From the NCBI RefSeq assembly GCF_007830495.1, contig NZ_VLKW01000014.1, forward strand, positions 1 to 64,000: 64,000 bases of DNA. Direction: 5' to 3'. Shown here piece by piece: positions 1 through 7,781 of the stretch. The stretch's first letter is position 1. Each line of letters starts with the position of its first letter. Source of the DNA: Pseudoduganella flava. Lineage in GTDB: Bacteria; Pseudomonadota; Gammaproteobacteria; Burkholderiales; Burkholderiaceae_D. The notes under the pieces are model-generated. The model was given only the letters and a program-made list of their open reading frames with translations, was not told the origin of the DNA and searched no databases. A program made the translations under genes and the position numbers.

Positions 1-389
1 GAATCAAAGGCGTACACCGTCGCGTCGAGGTCCACGCCGAACGGATCGCTTGCGTACAGCGGCCTGGCGATGCCGATCAAGTGCTGGGCCAGATCGGCAT
101 AGATTTGCCAAGGTCTCGTCGCGTTGGCATTGGCCAGCGTATTACGGGAAATCGTCGAGCAGCGAAAGCCCATGTGATACAGGCGCGCCCCTTGAGCTCT
201 GAGATTGAGCTCGATGTCACGAAGGGACTCACGGTACGTGAGCTGGGCGAACGCCATCGCGAAGAACTGGTCCAGGCAAGTGAATTCCTTCACCTTGAAG
301 TCTCCGCGATGCGCGGCGACGCAGCGCCTAAACGTAGTAAGCGGCAGATGCGTCATGACCTGCGCGAAGACGAGTTTGCCCTTGTGCAT
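1..389 (-). CDS. IS4-family transposase, N-terminal part, runs off the left edge
   Basis: Translating the minus strand from the ATG at 387-389 gives about 129 residues with no stop before base 1. It begins MHKGKLVFAQVMTHLPL and contains LDQFFAMAFAQLTYRESL and RLYHMGFR. These are hallmark segments of the DUF4372-type N-terminal domain of IS4-family DDE transposases. Residues ending in GVDLDATVYAFD are where the first catalytic Asp of the DDE domain is expected. The rest of the gene and the far end of the element lie outside the window. The sequence to the right (390-525) should hold the near end of the insertion sequence, but I could not identify its terminal repeat. No frameshift is visible in the part present, so the copy may be intact. 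Confidence 0.85.
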   Translation of the reverse strand, partial: MHKGKLVFAQVMTHLPLTTFRRCVAAHRGDFKVKEFTCLDQFFAMAFAQLTYRESLRDIELNLRAQGARLYHMGFRCSTISRNTLANANATRPWQIYADLAQHLIGIARPLYASDPFGVDLDATVYAFD

Positions 390-525
390 AGGAGCCCTTC
401 GCGGTTTCCCGCAAAGGCTCCAAGTCTGCGCCAGAAATTGAAATCGAGACCAGACTAAAAGGGCAAAATCCCTCTTCGAATCAGACGGTTACGGCGTCCG
501 ACCGCTGCTACGTTGGGACACTACT

Positions 526-581
526 GGTGTCAGACACCAGTTTTCCGGCAACTGATTGCCTGGAAAACGGTGTCTGACACC
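526..581. repeat. REP-like inverted repeat with GGTGTCAGACACC ends
   Basis: Two 26-base arms (526-551 and 556-581) are almost exact reverse complements around the 4-base spacer CTGA. Each arm ends in the 13-base palindrome GGTGTCAGACACC or its complement form GGTGTCTGACACC. The arms differ only by a one-base slip inside the AGTTTTCC / GGAAAAC part. The same 13-mer occurs again at 22252-22264. The placement between an insertion sequence and the leuA leader, plus recurrence at another intergenic site, suggests a dispersed REP or BIME-type element. Copy number elsewhere in the genome cannot be seen here. Confidence 0.75.
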
Positions 582-597
582 GATTTTATCTTTTATC

Positions 598-627
598 TTG
601 ACAACCGCTTTCATGTTCTCTTACATT
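598..627 (+). promoter_or_regulatory. Possible sigma70 promoter of the leuA leader
   Basis: A perfect TTGACA lies at 598-603 and TACATT at 622-627, with an 18-base spacer. Initiation about seven bases downstream would fall at or just before the leader ATG at 634. That would make the leader transcript nearly leaderless, or the true start lies a little upstream. The -35 match is strong and the -10 match is only 4 of 6. Confidence 0.4.
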
Positions 628-633
628 GGGAGC

Positions 634-717
634 ATGTTCACGCATCTGCAACTATCCGCTTTCCTGCTATCGCTTGCCGGCCTACCGCTGGCAACGCGCC
701 TACTAGCACGCGCCTGA
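634..717 (+). CDS. leuL: leuA leader peptide (leucine attenuator)
   Basis: This is a 27-codon open frame ending in TGA at 715-717. It reads MFTHLQLSAFLLSLAGLPLA and ends TRLLARA; nine of 27 residues are leucine. Five of the nine Leu codons are CTA (652, 667, 682, 700, 703), a rare codon in this GC-rich genome, whereas leuA itself almost always uses CTG or CTC. A Leu-rich leader with rare Leu codons ahead of leuA is the classic signature of ribosome-mediated attenuation of leucine synthesis in proteobacteria. A GGGAG sits at 628-632, very close to the ATG. An in-frame ATG at 613 could add seven residues. No function beyond translation through the Leu codons is expected. Confidence 0.72.
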   Translation: MFTHLQLSAFLLSLAGLPLATRLLARA

Positions 718-1022
718 GCTTCACCCCTGCGCGCGTCGCAACAAGCTGTACTCCAAGCCGGCCACGAGCCGCACCAGTCTCAACAGGAAAGATTGCACCG
801 ATGTTCATCACGGCCATCCATAGTCCATCCGTCGCACCCGTCGTGCCTGCTGCACGCGTGGCATCGCGCGCCCTCGCGCTATCGCTACCGATCGGTTGCC
901 TGGTCTAGCGCCCCGTGGCCCACCAGGCAGCCCGCCGCCACACGCACTACAGCAATCCGGATTGAAGCAATCGCAGGACCGTCCGCGGTCCTCCCCCCCA
1001 TTCGAGAACTCAGGAGTACACC
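718..1022 (+). promoter_or_regulatory. leuA 5' leader region with hairpins
   Basis: This 305-base stretch between the leader stop and leuA has no convincing protein gene. It can form a stem TGCCTGGT (896-903) with ACCAGGCA (921-928). It can also form a short hairpin GGACCG / CGGTCC (976-981 with 986-991) followed by a C-rich run instead of a clear U tract. A second small frame, 801-908 (35 codons, begins MFITAIHS), is rich in Val, Ile and Leu and ends inside the loop of the first stem. It is too uncertain to call as a gene. The region presumably carries the terminator/antiterminator switch, but I cannot fix its pairing by eye. The leuA ribosome site AGGAG is at 1012-1016. Confidence 0.5.
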
Positions 1023-2720
1023 ATGATGTTGCAGAACCCTGCCGCGAAATACCGCGCCTTCCCGCCCGTCCAGCTCACCGACCGCACGTGGCCGAACAAT
1101 ACGATCACCAAGCCGCCGGTCTGGATGAGCACCGACCTGCGCGACGGTAACCAGGCGCTGATCGAACCGATGAGCATCGAGAAGAAGCTGCGTTTCTTCG
1201 ACCTGTTGATCAAGACGGGCCTGAAGGAAATCGAAGTGGGCTTCCCATCGGCGTCGCAGACGGACTTCGATTTTGTCCGCAAGCTGGTCGAGGAAAACCG
1301 CATTCCGGACGACGTGACGATCATCGTGCTGACGCAGTCGCGCGATGAACTGATCCGCCGCACGGTGGCCGCGGCCGCGGGCGCGAAGCGCGCGATCGTC
1401 CACCTGTACAACTCGGTGGCGCCGGTGTTCCGCAAGGTGGTGTTCAACATGTCGCGCGAGGAGATCGTCAACATCGCGACGACGGGCACGAAGCTCGTCA
1501 AGGAACTGATCGCGCAGCACCCGGAAACCAACTGGGGCTTCGAATACACGCCCGAATCGTTCTCGACGACGGAGCTGGACTTCTCGAAGCGCATCTGCGA
1601 TGCCGTCACGGCGATCTGGCAGCCGACGCCGCAGAAGAAGATGATCATCAACCTGCCGTCGACCGTCGAATGCAGCACGCCGAACGTGTACGCGGACCAG
1701 ATCGAATGGATGTCGCGCAAGCTGGAACGCCGCGATTCGATCATCATCAGCGTCCACCCGCACAACGACCGCGGCACGGCTGTCGCCTCTGCCGAACTGG
1801 CCGTGATGGCGGGCGCCGAGCGCGTCGAGGGCTGCCTGTTCGGCAACGGCGAACGCACCGGCAACGTCGACCTGGTGACCCTGGCGCTGAACCTGTACAC
1901 GCAGGGCGTGCACCCGGGCCTGGACTTCTCCGACATCGACTCGGTACGCAAGGTCGTCGAGGAATGCAACCAGTTGCCCGTGCACCCGCGCCATCCGTAC
2001 GTGGGCGACCTGGTATTCACAGCGTTCTCCGGTTCGCACCAGGACGCGATCAAGAAAGGCTTCGCCCAGCAGAAGGAAGGCGCGCTGTGGGAGATCCCGT
2101 ACCTGCCGATCGACCCGCAGGACCTGGGCCGCAGCTACGACGCGGTGATCCGCGTGAACAGCCAGTCCGGCAAGGGCGGCATGAGCTACCTGCTGGAGCA
2201 GGACTACGGCCTGGTGCTGCCGCGCCGCCTGCAGATCGAGTTCTCGCGCGCCGTGCAGGCAGTGGCCGACGAGACGGGCCTGGAGATCACGTCCGAAGGC
2301 ATCCACGCGATCTTCGAGCGCGAATACCTCGCGCAGTCGGCGCCGTATGCCTACGTGTCGCACAAGATGACGGAAGACACCAGCAGCGACGAGCCGGTGC
2401 AGATCGACATCGCGCTGCTGCACCGCGGCGCCGCGATGGCGCTGCAAGGCGGCGGTAACGGCCCGATCGACGCGTTCGTCGACGCGCTGGGCCTGGACGT
2501 GAAGCTGATGGACTACCACGAGCACGCGATCGGCCATGGCGCCAATGCGAAGGCGGCCTGCTACGTCGAGCTGCGCCTCGATAACGGCCCTACCCTGTTC
2601 GGTGCGGCGATCGACAGCAATATCGTCACCGCGTCGTTCAAGGCGGTGCTGTCGGCGGTGAACCGGCAGTTGCAGCAGAAGGAAGTGGCGGGTGCGCCGG
2701 CGGCGAGCGCCGCGGCCTGA
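1023..2720 (+). CDS. leuA: 2-isopropylmalate synthase, long (yeast/actinobacterial-type) form
   Basis: LeuA condenses acetyl-CoA with 2-oxoisovalerate, the first committed step of leucine synthesis in the cytoplasm. The 565-residue protein has the DRE-TIM barrel signature STDLRDGNQAL near residues 36-46, the metal-binding HPHND motif at about 245-249 and GNGERTGN near 277. The C-terminal quarter (about 430-550) fits the LeuA allosteric dimer domain, where leucine feedback acts. Length and the N-terminal extension match the longer class known from yeast and Actinobacteria rather than the 520-residue E. coli class. Two ATGs in a row occur at 1023 and 1026, with AGGAG just upstream. A Leu-rich leader peptide precedes it, so attenuation is the likely control. 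It stands alone, without leuB, C or D. Confidence 0.96.
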   Translation: MMLQNPAAKYRAFPPVQLTDRTWPNNTITKPPVWMSTDLRDGNQALIEPMSIEKKLRFFDLLIKTGLKEIEVGFPSASQTDFDFVRKLVEENRIPDDVTIIVLTQSRDELIRRTVAAAAGAKRAIVHLYNSVAPVFRKVVFNMSREEIVNIATTGTKLVKELIAQHPETNWGFEYTPESFSTTELDFSKRICDAVTAIWQPTPQKKMIINLPSTVECSTPNVYADQIEWMSRKLERRDSIIISVHPHNDRGTAVASAELAVMAGAERVEGCLFGNGERTGNVDLVTLALNLYTQGVHPGLDFSDIDSVRKVVEECNQLPVHPRHPYVGDLVFTAFSGSHQDAIKKGFAQQKEGALWEIPYLPIDPQDLGRSYDAVIRVNSQSGKGGMSYLLEQDYGLVLPRRLQIEFSRAVQAVADETGLEITSEGIHAIFEREYLAQSAPYAYVSHKMTEDTSSDEPVQIDIALLHRGAAMALQGGGNGPIDAFVDALGLDVKLMDYHEHAIGHGANAKAACYVELRLDNGPTLFGAAIDSNIVTASFKAVLSAVNRQLQQKEVAGAPAASAAA

Positions 2721-2737
2721 TCGCACTACTAGCGCTA

Positions 2738-2760
2738 GTGCCGGTGCGGCGCACCGGCAC
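2738..2760. terminator. Hairpin between convergent leuA and egtB
   Basis: A perfect 10-base stem GTGCCGGTGC (2738-2747) pairs with GCACCGGCAC (2751-2760) around GGC and is followed on the plus strand by CTTTACC. It lies 18 bases after the leuA stop and directly abuts the egtB stop, so it probably serves both convergent genes. The U tract is short. Confidence 0.6.
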
Positions 2761-2762
2761 CT

Positions 2763-4016
2763 TTACCGCGCCAGCCGTATCCCCGTGAACTGCCAGCGCG
2801 CGCCGGCAGGGAAGAAATTCCGGTAGCTGGCGCGCGTGTGGCCGGCCGGGGTCGCGCACGACGATCCCCGCAGCACGTACTGGTTCACCATGAACTTGCC
2901 GTTGTATTCGCCGATCGCGCCGGCCGCGGGCTTGAAGCCCGGGTACGGCGTGTAGCTGCTGCTGGTCCACTGCCAGCAGTGGCCGAACATCTCTTGCAAG
3001 CCTTCCGCAAGCCGCTCCCCGCCGGGATGCGGCAACTGCAGCGGCGCGCCCGGCACCACGCCGGCGACGCGCACCGCGTGTTCCCACTCCGCTTCGGTCG
3101 GCAGCCGCGCCCCGGCCCAGTGCGCATACGCGTCCGCTTCGAACAGCGACACGTGCGTCAATGGCCGGTTCAGGTCCAGCGGCTGCAAGCCCGTCAACGT
3201 GAATTCAAACCAGTTGCCGGCGTCGTCCCGGCGCCAGTACAGCGGCTGCTGCAAGCCCTGCGTGCACACCCAGTCCCACCCTTCCGCGAGCCACAGGCCC
3301 GGGTCGCGATAGCCGCCCGCCTCGATGAACGCCAGGTAGTCGCCGTTCGTCACGAGGCGCGAGGCCAGTTCGAAAGGTTCCACGTATTGACGGTGGCGAG
3401 GCAGCTCGTTGTCGAAGCAGAAGCCGTCGCCTTCATACCCGACGTCCGTCACGCCGCCGTCGAACGGCAGCCACGTCAGCGCCGACGCCGCGGGTGCGGG
3501 TGGCAGCGGCACGTCCAGGTAGGCCGGGTTCAGGCCATTCTGCGCCAGCAGGTGCTTCACGTCCGTCAGCATCAGCTCCTGGTGCTGCTGTTCGTGCTGC
3601 ATGCCCAAGGTCAGCAACGTGGCCAGGCGGGCGCGCGCATCGCTATCGAGGCCGCTGCCGATCAGCGCGGCGATGCGCGCATCGACGTCGGCCCGGTAGG
3701 CACGCACCTCGTCCAGCGACGGCCGCGTCAGCAGGCCCCGCTGCGGGCGCGGGTGCTTCTCGCCGACGCCGTTGTAGTAGGAGTTGAACAGCACGCGGAA
3801 CGCCGGGTGGAACGGCGCGAAGTCGCGCTCCATCGTCTCGAGGATGAAGGTCTCGAAGAACCACGTCGTGTGTGCCAGGTGCCATTTGATCGGACTGGCG
3901 TCCGGCATCGACTGGGCGCAGCAGTCCTCGATGGACAGCGGCGCGGCCAGCGCCAGCGAATGTTCGCGCACGGCCCGAAAGCGCGCGCTCCAGATGGCGG
4001 GATCGTTCAGCTGCAT
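2763..4016 (-). CDS. egtB: Ergothioneine synthase EgtB (iron-dependent sulfoxide synthase)
   Basis: EgtB uses O2 and non-heme iron to join the imidazole ring of hercynine (trimethylhistidine) to the sulfur of gamma-glutamylcysteine or cysteine, giving a sulfoxide. The 417-residue protein has the DinB-like N-terminal helical domain with WHLAHTTW (about 45-52) and the iron motif H141-EQQ-H145-Q-E147. A C-terminal sulfatase-modifying-factor (FGE) domain follows, with RLPTEAEWEHAVR and a closing FTGIRLAR. Length fits the family. It lies 9 bases downstream of egtD in the same operon. No egtA, egtC or egtE is in the window. Direct use of cysteine is therefore possible, as in some two-gene systems, but the thiol donor cannot be told from sequence alone. 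Confidence 0.93.
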   Translation of the reverse strand: MQLNDPAIWSARFRAVREHSLALAAPLSIEDCCAQSMPDASPIKWHLAHTTWFFETFILETMERDFAPFHPAFRVLFNSYYNGVGEKHPRPQRGLLTRPSLDEVRAYRADVDARIAALIGSGLDSDARARLATLLTLGMQHEQQHQELMLTDVKHLLAQNGLNPAYLDVPLPPAPAASALTWLPFDGGVTDVGYEGDGFCFDNELPRHRQYVEPFELASRLVTNGDYLAFIEAGGYRDPGLWLAEGWDWVCTQGLQQPLYWRRDDAGNWFEFTLTGLQPLDLNRPLTHVSLFEADAYAHWAGARLPTEAEWEHAVRVAGVVPGAPLQLPHPGGERLAEGLQEMFGHCWQWTSSSYTPYPGFKPAAGAIGEYNGKFMVNQYVLRGSSCATPAGHTRASYRNFFPAGARWQFTGIRLAR

Positions 4017-4025
4017 GGGCGGCTC

Positions 4026-5039
4026 CTATGCGGCGGCGGCACGCGCGTGGATGACGGCGAACCAGTGCGCATCGTCCGTCCACACGGTGTCCGTCGTGAA
4101 GCCGGCCTGCGCCAGCACGTCCGTGAAGCTGGCCGGCGTATACTTGTAGCTGTCTTCCGTGTGGATGCGTTCACCGCGCTCGAAGTGGCGCTCGCCGCCG
4201 CACCAGCGCACCGTCAATGCCGTGCGCGCTTCCAGGTGCATCTCGATGCGGCTTTCCTCGGCATTGAAGAAGGCCACGTGGCGCCACTGGCGCACGTCGA
4301 AATCGGCGCCGGCCAGGTGGTTCAGGTGGCGCAGCATGTTCAGGTTGAACGCGGCAGTGACGCCGATCGCGTCGTCGTACGCCGCGTCGAGCACGGCCGC
4401 ATCCTTGATCAGGTCCACGCCGATCAGCAGGCCGCCGTCGGCGGACGTGTTCTCGCGGATGCGGCGCAGGAACGCGATCGCTTCGTGCGGCGCGAAATTG
4501 CCGATCGACGAACCGGGGTAGAAGAACACGCGGCGCCGCGCGTCCACCGATGCCGGCAACGCGAACGGCTTGGACAGGTCCAGCGCCAGCGGCGTCATCT
4601 CGATGCGCGGGAAGCGCTGGCGCAGCCGGCTCACGGCCTCGTTCAGGAAATCGCGCGAAATGTCGATGGGAACGTAATGTTTCGGCTCGAGCAAGGGGAA
4701 CAGGCTGGCTGCCTTCGCGCAGTTGCCCGCGCCCAGGTCGACCAGCGTACTGCCCTGCCCAACGTGGCGGGCGATGTCGGCGCCGTAGCGGGCGAAAATC
4801 GCCGCTTCCGTCCTTGTGGGATAATACTCGGGCAGTTCGCAGATCGCTTCGAAGAGCCGCGAACCCAGGCTGTCGTACAGGTATTTCGGCGATGTCGCCG
4901 CGTGCGGCGCCAGCAGGCCGGCAGTGATTTCCGCGATCGTCGCGGCATCGCCGGCGGGTTGGCAGTGCTGGGCGTCGGATACTTCGGCCGGGACTACGCG
5001 CAGGGCCGAGGTTCCGCGCAAGGTTCGGGTCGGTGGCAT
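4026..5039 (-). CDS. egtD: L-histidine N-alpha-methyltransferase EgtD
   Basis: EgtD trimethylates the alpha-amino group of histidine with three SAM molecules to make hercynine, the first step of ergothioneine synthesis. The 337-residue protein carries the family landmarks SPKYLYDSLGSRLFEAICELPEYYPTR (listed here in part), the SAM loop LVDLGAGNCAKA near residues 99-110, and FYPGSSIGNF in the middle. The C-terminus HARAAAA is a little longer than usual. It is the first gene of a two-gene operon with egtB. The upstream gap to the divergent ABC-importer gene (5040-5193) must hold promoters for both directions. Start ATG is at 5037-5039. Confidence 0.94.
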   Translation of the reverse strand: MPPTRTLRGTSALRVVPAEVSDAQHCQPAGDAATIAEITAGLLAPHAATSPKYLYDSLGSRLFEAICELPEYYPTRTEAAIFARYGADIARHVGQGSTLVDLGAGNCAKAASLFPLLEPKHYVPIDISRDFLNEAVSRLRQRFPRIEMTPLALDLSKPFALPASVDARRRVFFYPGSSIGNFAPHEAIAFLRRIRENTSADGGLLIGVDLIKDAAVLDAAYDDAIGVTAAFNLNMLRHLNHLAGADFDVRQWRHVAFFNAEESRIEMHLEARTALTVRWCGGERHFERGERIHTEDSYKYTPASFTDVLAQAGFTTDTVWTDDAHWFAVIHARAAAA

Positions 5040-5193
5040 GGCGTCTCTTTCTTTTGGTGTTACTGACAGTCAGGACCGCGAAGGCAGTTTTGCTATGATA
5101 GCCCATTACCGAAAGTCGGGCGCCCCGCAGAAGAGCGAGACGCGCGGCGTTCGCGAGCAGCACTTTCAATAATAATCTTTTACTTTCTTACCA

Positions 5194-6060
5194 ATGACTT
5201 CCATTTCCCGTCGCGCGTTCGGCGCCGTTGTCGCCGCTGGCGCCCTCCTCCTTTCCGTTCCATCCCATGCCCAGCAGGTGCTGCGCGTTTCCGCGATTCC
5301 CGACGAAGCGCCGACCGAACTGCAGCGCAAGTTCAAGCCGCTCGGCGAATACCTGGAGAAGAAGACCGGCATGAAGGTCGAGTTCACGCCGGTGACCGAC
5401 TATGCCGCTTCCGTCGAAGGCCTGATCAACAAGAAGCTCGACATGGTGTGGTTCGGCGGCTTCACGTTCGTGCAGGCCAAGGACCGCAGCCACGGCCAGG
5501 TCGTGCCGCTGGTGCAGCGCATGGAAGACGAAAAATTCCGCTCCGTGTTCATCACCACGTCGCCCGCCATCAAGTCGCTGGCGGACCTGAAGGGCAAGAC
5601 GCTGTCGTTCGGCTCCGAGTCGTCGACGTCCGGCCACCTGATGCCCCGCTCGTTCCTGCTGGCCGCGAAGATCGATCCGGACAGCGACCTGAAACGCATC
5701 GCCTTCTCCGGCGCGCATGACGCCACCGTGGCAGCCGTCGCCGGCGGCAAGGTCGATGCGGGCGCGCTGAACATCTCGGTATGGGAAAAGCTCGTCGCCG
5801 AGAAGAAGGTCGATACGAACAAGGTGCACGTGTTCTACACGACGCCGCCGTACTACGACTACAACTGGACGGTGCGTGCCGACATGCCGGCTGACCTGAA
5901 GAAGAAGATCACCGACGCCTTCCTGGCGCTGGACGCGAACACGCCGGAAGGCAAGGAAATCCTCGCCCTGCAGCGTGCCACCAAGTTCATTCCCACCCGT
6001 GCCGAGAACTACACCGCGATCGAAGCGGCAGCAAAGAACGCCGGCCTGTTGAAGAAGTAA
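5194..6060 (+). CDS. Periplasmic binding protein of a phosphonate/selenate-type ABC importer
   Basis: This 288-residue secreted protein (signal peptide MTSISRRAFGAVVAAGALLL, cut after SHA near residue 27) belongs to the PhnD-like periplasmic binding family. The stretch VSAIPDEAPTELQRKFKPL followed by MVWFGGFTFVQAK is typical of the subgroup annotated as putative selenate binding proteins. That name rests on genome association with selenium metabolism, not on measured binding, so phosphonate, phosphite or another oxyanion remain possible. It is the first gene of a four-gene operon with an ATPase and two permeases. A -10-like TATGAT sits at 5094-5099. The ribosome site before the ATG is weak. 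Confidence 0.85.
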   Translation: MTSISRRAFGAVVAAGALLLSVPSHAQQVLRVSAIPDEAPTELQRKFKPLGEYLEKKTGMKVEFTPVTDYAASVEGLINKKLDMVWFGGFTFVQAKDRSHGQVVPLVQRMEDEKFRSVFITTSPAIKSLADLKGKTLSFGSESSTSGHLMPRSFLLAAKIDPDSDLKRIAFSGAHDATVAAVAGGKVDAGALNISVWEKLVAEKKVDTNKVHVFYTTPPYYDYNWTVRADMPADLKKKITDAFLALDANTPEGKEILALQRATKFIPTRAENYTAIEAAAKNAGLLKK

Positions 6061-6075
6061 TCCGGGAAATAAGCA

Positions 6076-6936
6076 ATGATGCAAGACCGCGCCGCCCCCA
6101 CGGCTGCCGCCCCTGCCCACCCTCCCGTCTATCGCCTGGCGGGCGTCACCGCCCGCCACCAGGGCGGCACCCGCGCGCACGCGCTGCACGACATCGCGCT
6201 CACCGTGCATGCCGGCGAGCAGATCGCGCTGATCGGCCCTTCCGGGGCCGGCAAGACGACCCTGCTCGCCACGCTCGCCTGCAGCCACCGGCCCGACACG
6301 GGCACCTTCGAGGTGTTCGGCACCGATCCGTGGACGCTGAACGAGCGCGAGCGCCACAAGCTGCGCGGGCGCCTGTTCCTGGCGCCGCAGACGCCGCCGC
6401 TGCCGCCGCGCCAGCGCGTCGTCACGGCCGTGCTGGCGGCGCGGCTGCCGCAATGGAGTTTGTGGCAGGCGCTCGTCTCGCTCGTCAAGCCGGCCGACCC
6501 GGAAAGCGCGTGGCGCGCGCTGTCGCGCTTCAACCTGGGCGACAAGCTGTATGCGCGCGTCGACCGCCTTTCGGGCGGGGAACGCCAGCGCTGCGGCCTG
6601 GCGCGGCTGCTGCTGTCCACCGGCCAGGCTCTCCTGGTCGACGAGCCGCTGTCCGCGCTCGACCCCGCGCTGTCCCAGCTGACGTTGACCACGCTGCAGC
6701 AGGAAGCGGCCGCCCGCAACGCGGCGCTCGTGTGCAGCCTGCACCAGGTGGACCTGGCGCTGGCGTACTTCCCCCGCATCGTCGCGCTGAAGGATGGCCG
6801 CGTCGCGTTCGACCTGCCGCGCGAGCGCGTCACGCAAGCGATGATCGACGAGTTGTACCTGAACGAACAGCCGCCGGCCAATACGCCGGCGCCTGGCGAC
6901 CTGCCGGCGAAACTGGCCGTCGGTGCCTGCCTGTGA
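6076..6936 (+). CDS. ABC importer ATPase, PhnC-like
   Basis: This cytoplasmic nucleotide-binding subunit of the importer has 286 residues. The Walker A GPSGAGKTT is near residues 55-63, the signature LSGGERQRCGLARLLL near 165-180, and Walker B ALLVDEPLSALDP near 186-198; the H-loop is SLHQVD. It starts 15 bases after the binding-protein stop. Its TGA overlaps the next gene's ATG (TGATG at 6934-6938), so translation is probably coupled. The order binding protein, ATPase, two permeases matches phn-type importers. Nothing in the ATPase reveals the substrate. Confidence 0.93.
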   Translation: MMQDRAAPTAAAPAHPPVYRLAGVTARHQGGTRAHALHDIALTVHAGEQIALIGPSGAGKTTLLATLACSHRPDTGTFEVFGTDPWTLNERERHKLRGRLFLAPQTPPLPPRQRVVTAVLAARLPQWSLWQALVSLVKPADPESAWRALSRFNLGDKLYARVDRLSGGERQRCGLARLLLSTGQALLVDEPLSALDPALSQLTLTTLQQEAAARNAALVCSLHQVDLALAYFPRIVALKDGRVAFDLPRERVTQAMIDELYLNEQPPANTPAPGDLPAKLAVGACL

Positions 6937-7781
6937 TGCACCCGATCGCCACCGCCCCCTATTCCGCCCGCCACCCCGACCCCGCCTGGCGCGGCCGCGT
7001 CACGGCCACCGTGCTGGCGCTGCTGATCCTGTGGCCGATGGTCGTGGCCAGCGAATTCAAGCCCGCGACACTGTTCGACCGCGACAGCATCGCGGCCACG
7101 CTGCACTTCCTTGCCGCGTTCGTGCCGCCGGCGCACGATCCCGCCTTCCTCGCGCTGGTGCTGCGCGAGACGTGGCAGACGGTCGCCATCGCCACGTGCG
7201 GCCTCACCCTCGCCCTGGCCGGCGCCATTCCCGCCACGTTGCTCGTCACCGAACGGTTGTCGATCTCGCGCCTGGGCACGGGCCGCATGGGCCGCCTGCC
7301 GGGCGCCGTGCGGCAAGCCGTGCGCTGGCTGCTCGTGCTGCTGCGCAGCGTGCCGGAACTCGTGTGGGCGCTGCTGTTCGTGCGCATCATCGGCCTGGGC
7401 CCGACGGCCGGCGTGCTGGCCATCGCGCTGACCTATTGCGGCATGCTGGGCAAGGTGTATGCGGAAATCCTCGAATCGTCCGAGCGCCATGCCAGCGACA
7501 CCTTGCTGGCCAACGGCAGCTCGCGCCTCGCGGCGCTGCTGTATGGCGCGCTGCCGGAATCGGCGTCCGAACTGGTGTCGTACACCGTGTACCGCTGGGA
7601 GTGCGCGATCCGCGGCTCCGTCGTGATGGGCTTCGTCGGGGCCGGCGGCCTGGGCCAGCGGATGGATGAATCGATGAAGATGCTGGCCGGCGGCGAAGTG
7701 GCGACGATCCTGCTCGTGTTCGTGCTGCTGGTGGCCGGCGCCGACTTCGTGTCGAAGCAATTGCGGAGGCGCCTCGGATGA
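6936..7781 (+). CDS. ABC importer permease 1, PhnE-like
   Basis: This inner-membrane permease has 281 residues, starting MHPIATAPYSARHPDPAW at the ATG that overlaps the ATPase stop. The open frame reaches further left, but only this start makes sense. It has about six hydrophobic segments and the EAA-loop region ESSERHASDTLLANGSSR, followed by RGSVVMGFVGAGGLGQ, a motif typical of PhnE-type permeases that contacts the ATPase. It overlaps the next permease gene by four bases (ATGA at 7778-7781). The two permeases probably form a heterodimeric channel. Confidence 0.9.
   Translation: MHPIATAPYSARHPDPAWRGRVTATVLALLILWPMVVASEFKPATLFDRDSIAATLHFLAAFVPPAHDPAFLALVLRETWQTVAIATCGLTLALAGAIPATLLVTERLSISRLGTGRMGRLPGAVRQAVRWLLVLLRSVPELVWALLFVRIIGLGPTAGVLAIALTYCGMLGKVYAEILESSERHASDTLLANGSSRLAALLYGALPESASELVSYTVYRWECAIRGSVVMGFVGAGGLGQRMDESMKMLAGGEVATILLVFVLLVAGADFVSKQLRRRLG

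Noticed and set aside
513..908. 131-residue frame upstream of leuA
   Set aside because: Runs through the inverted repeat and out of frame over the leader peptide; only its last 35 codons are kept as a speculative observation.
885..2726. Long minus-strand frame opposite leuA (613 residues)
   Set aside because: Arg/Ala/His-rich shadow of a high-GC gene, no ribosome site, no domain; leuA on the plus strand explains the DNA.
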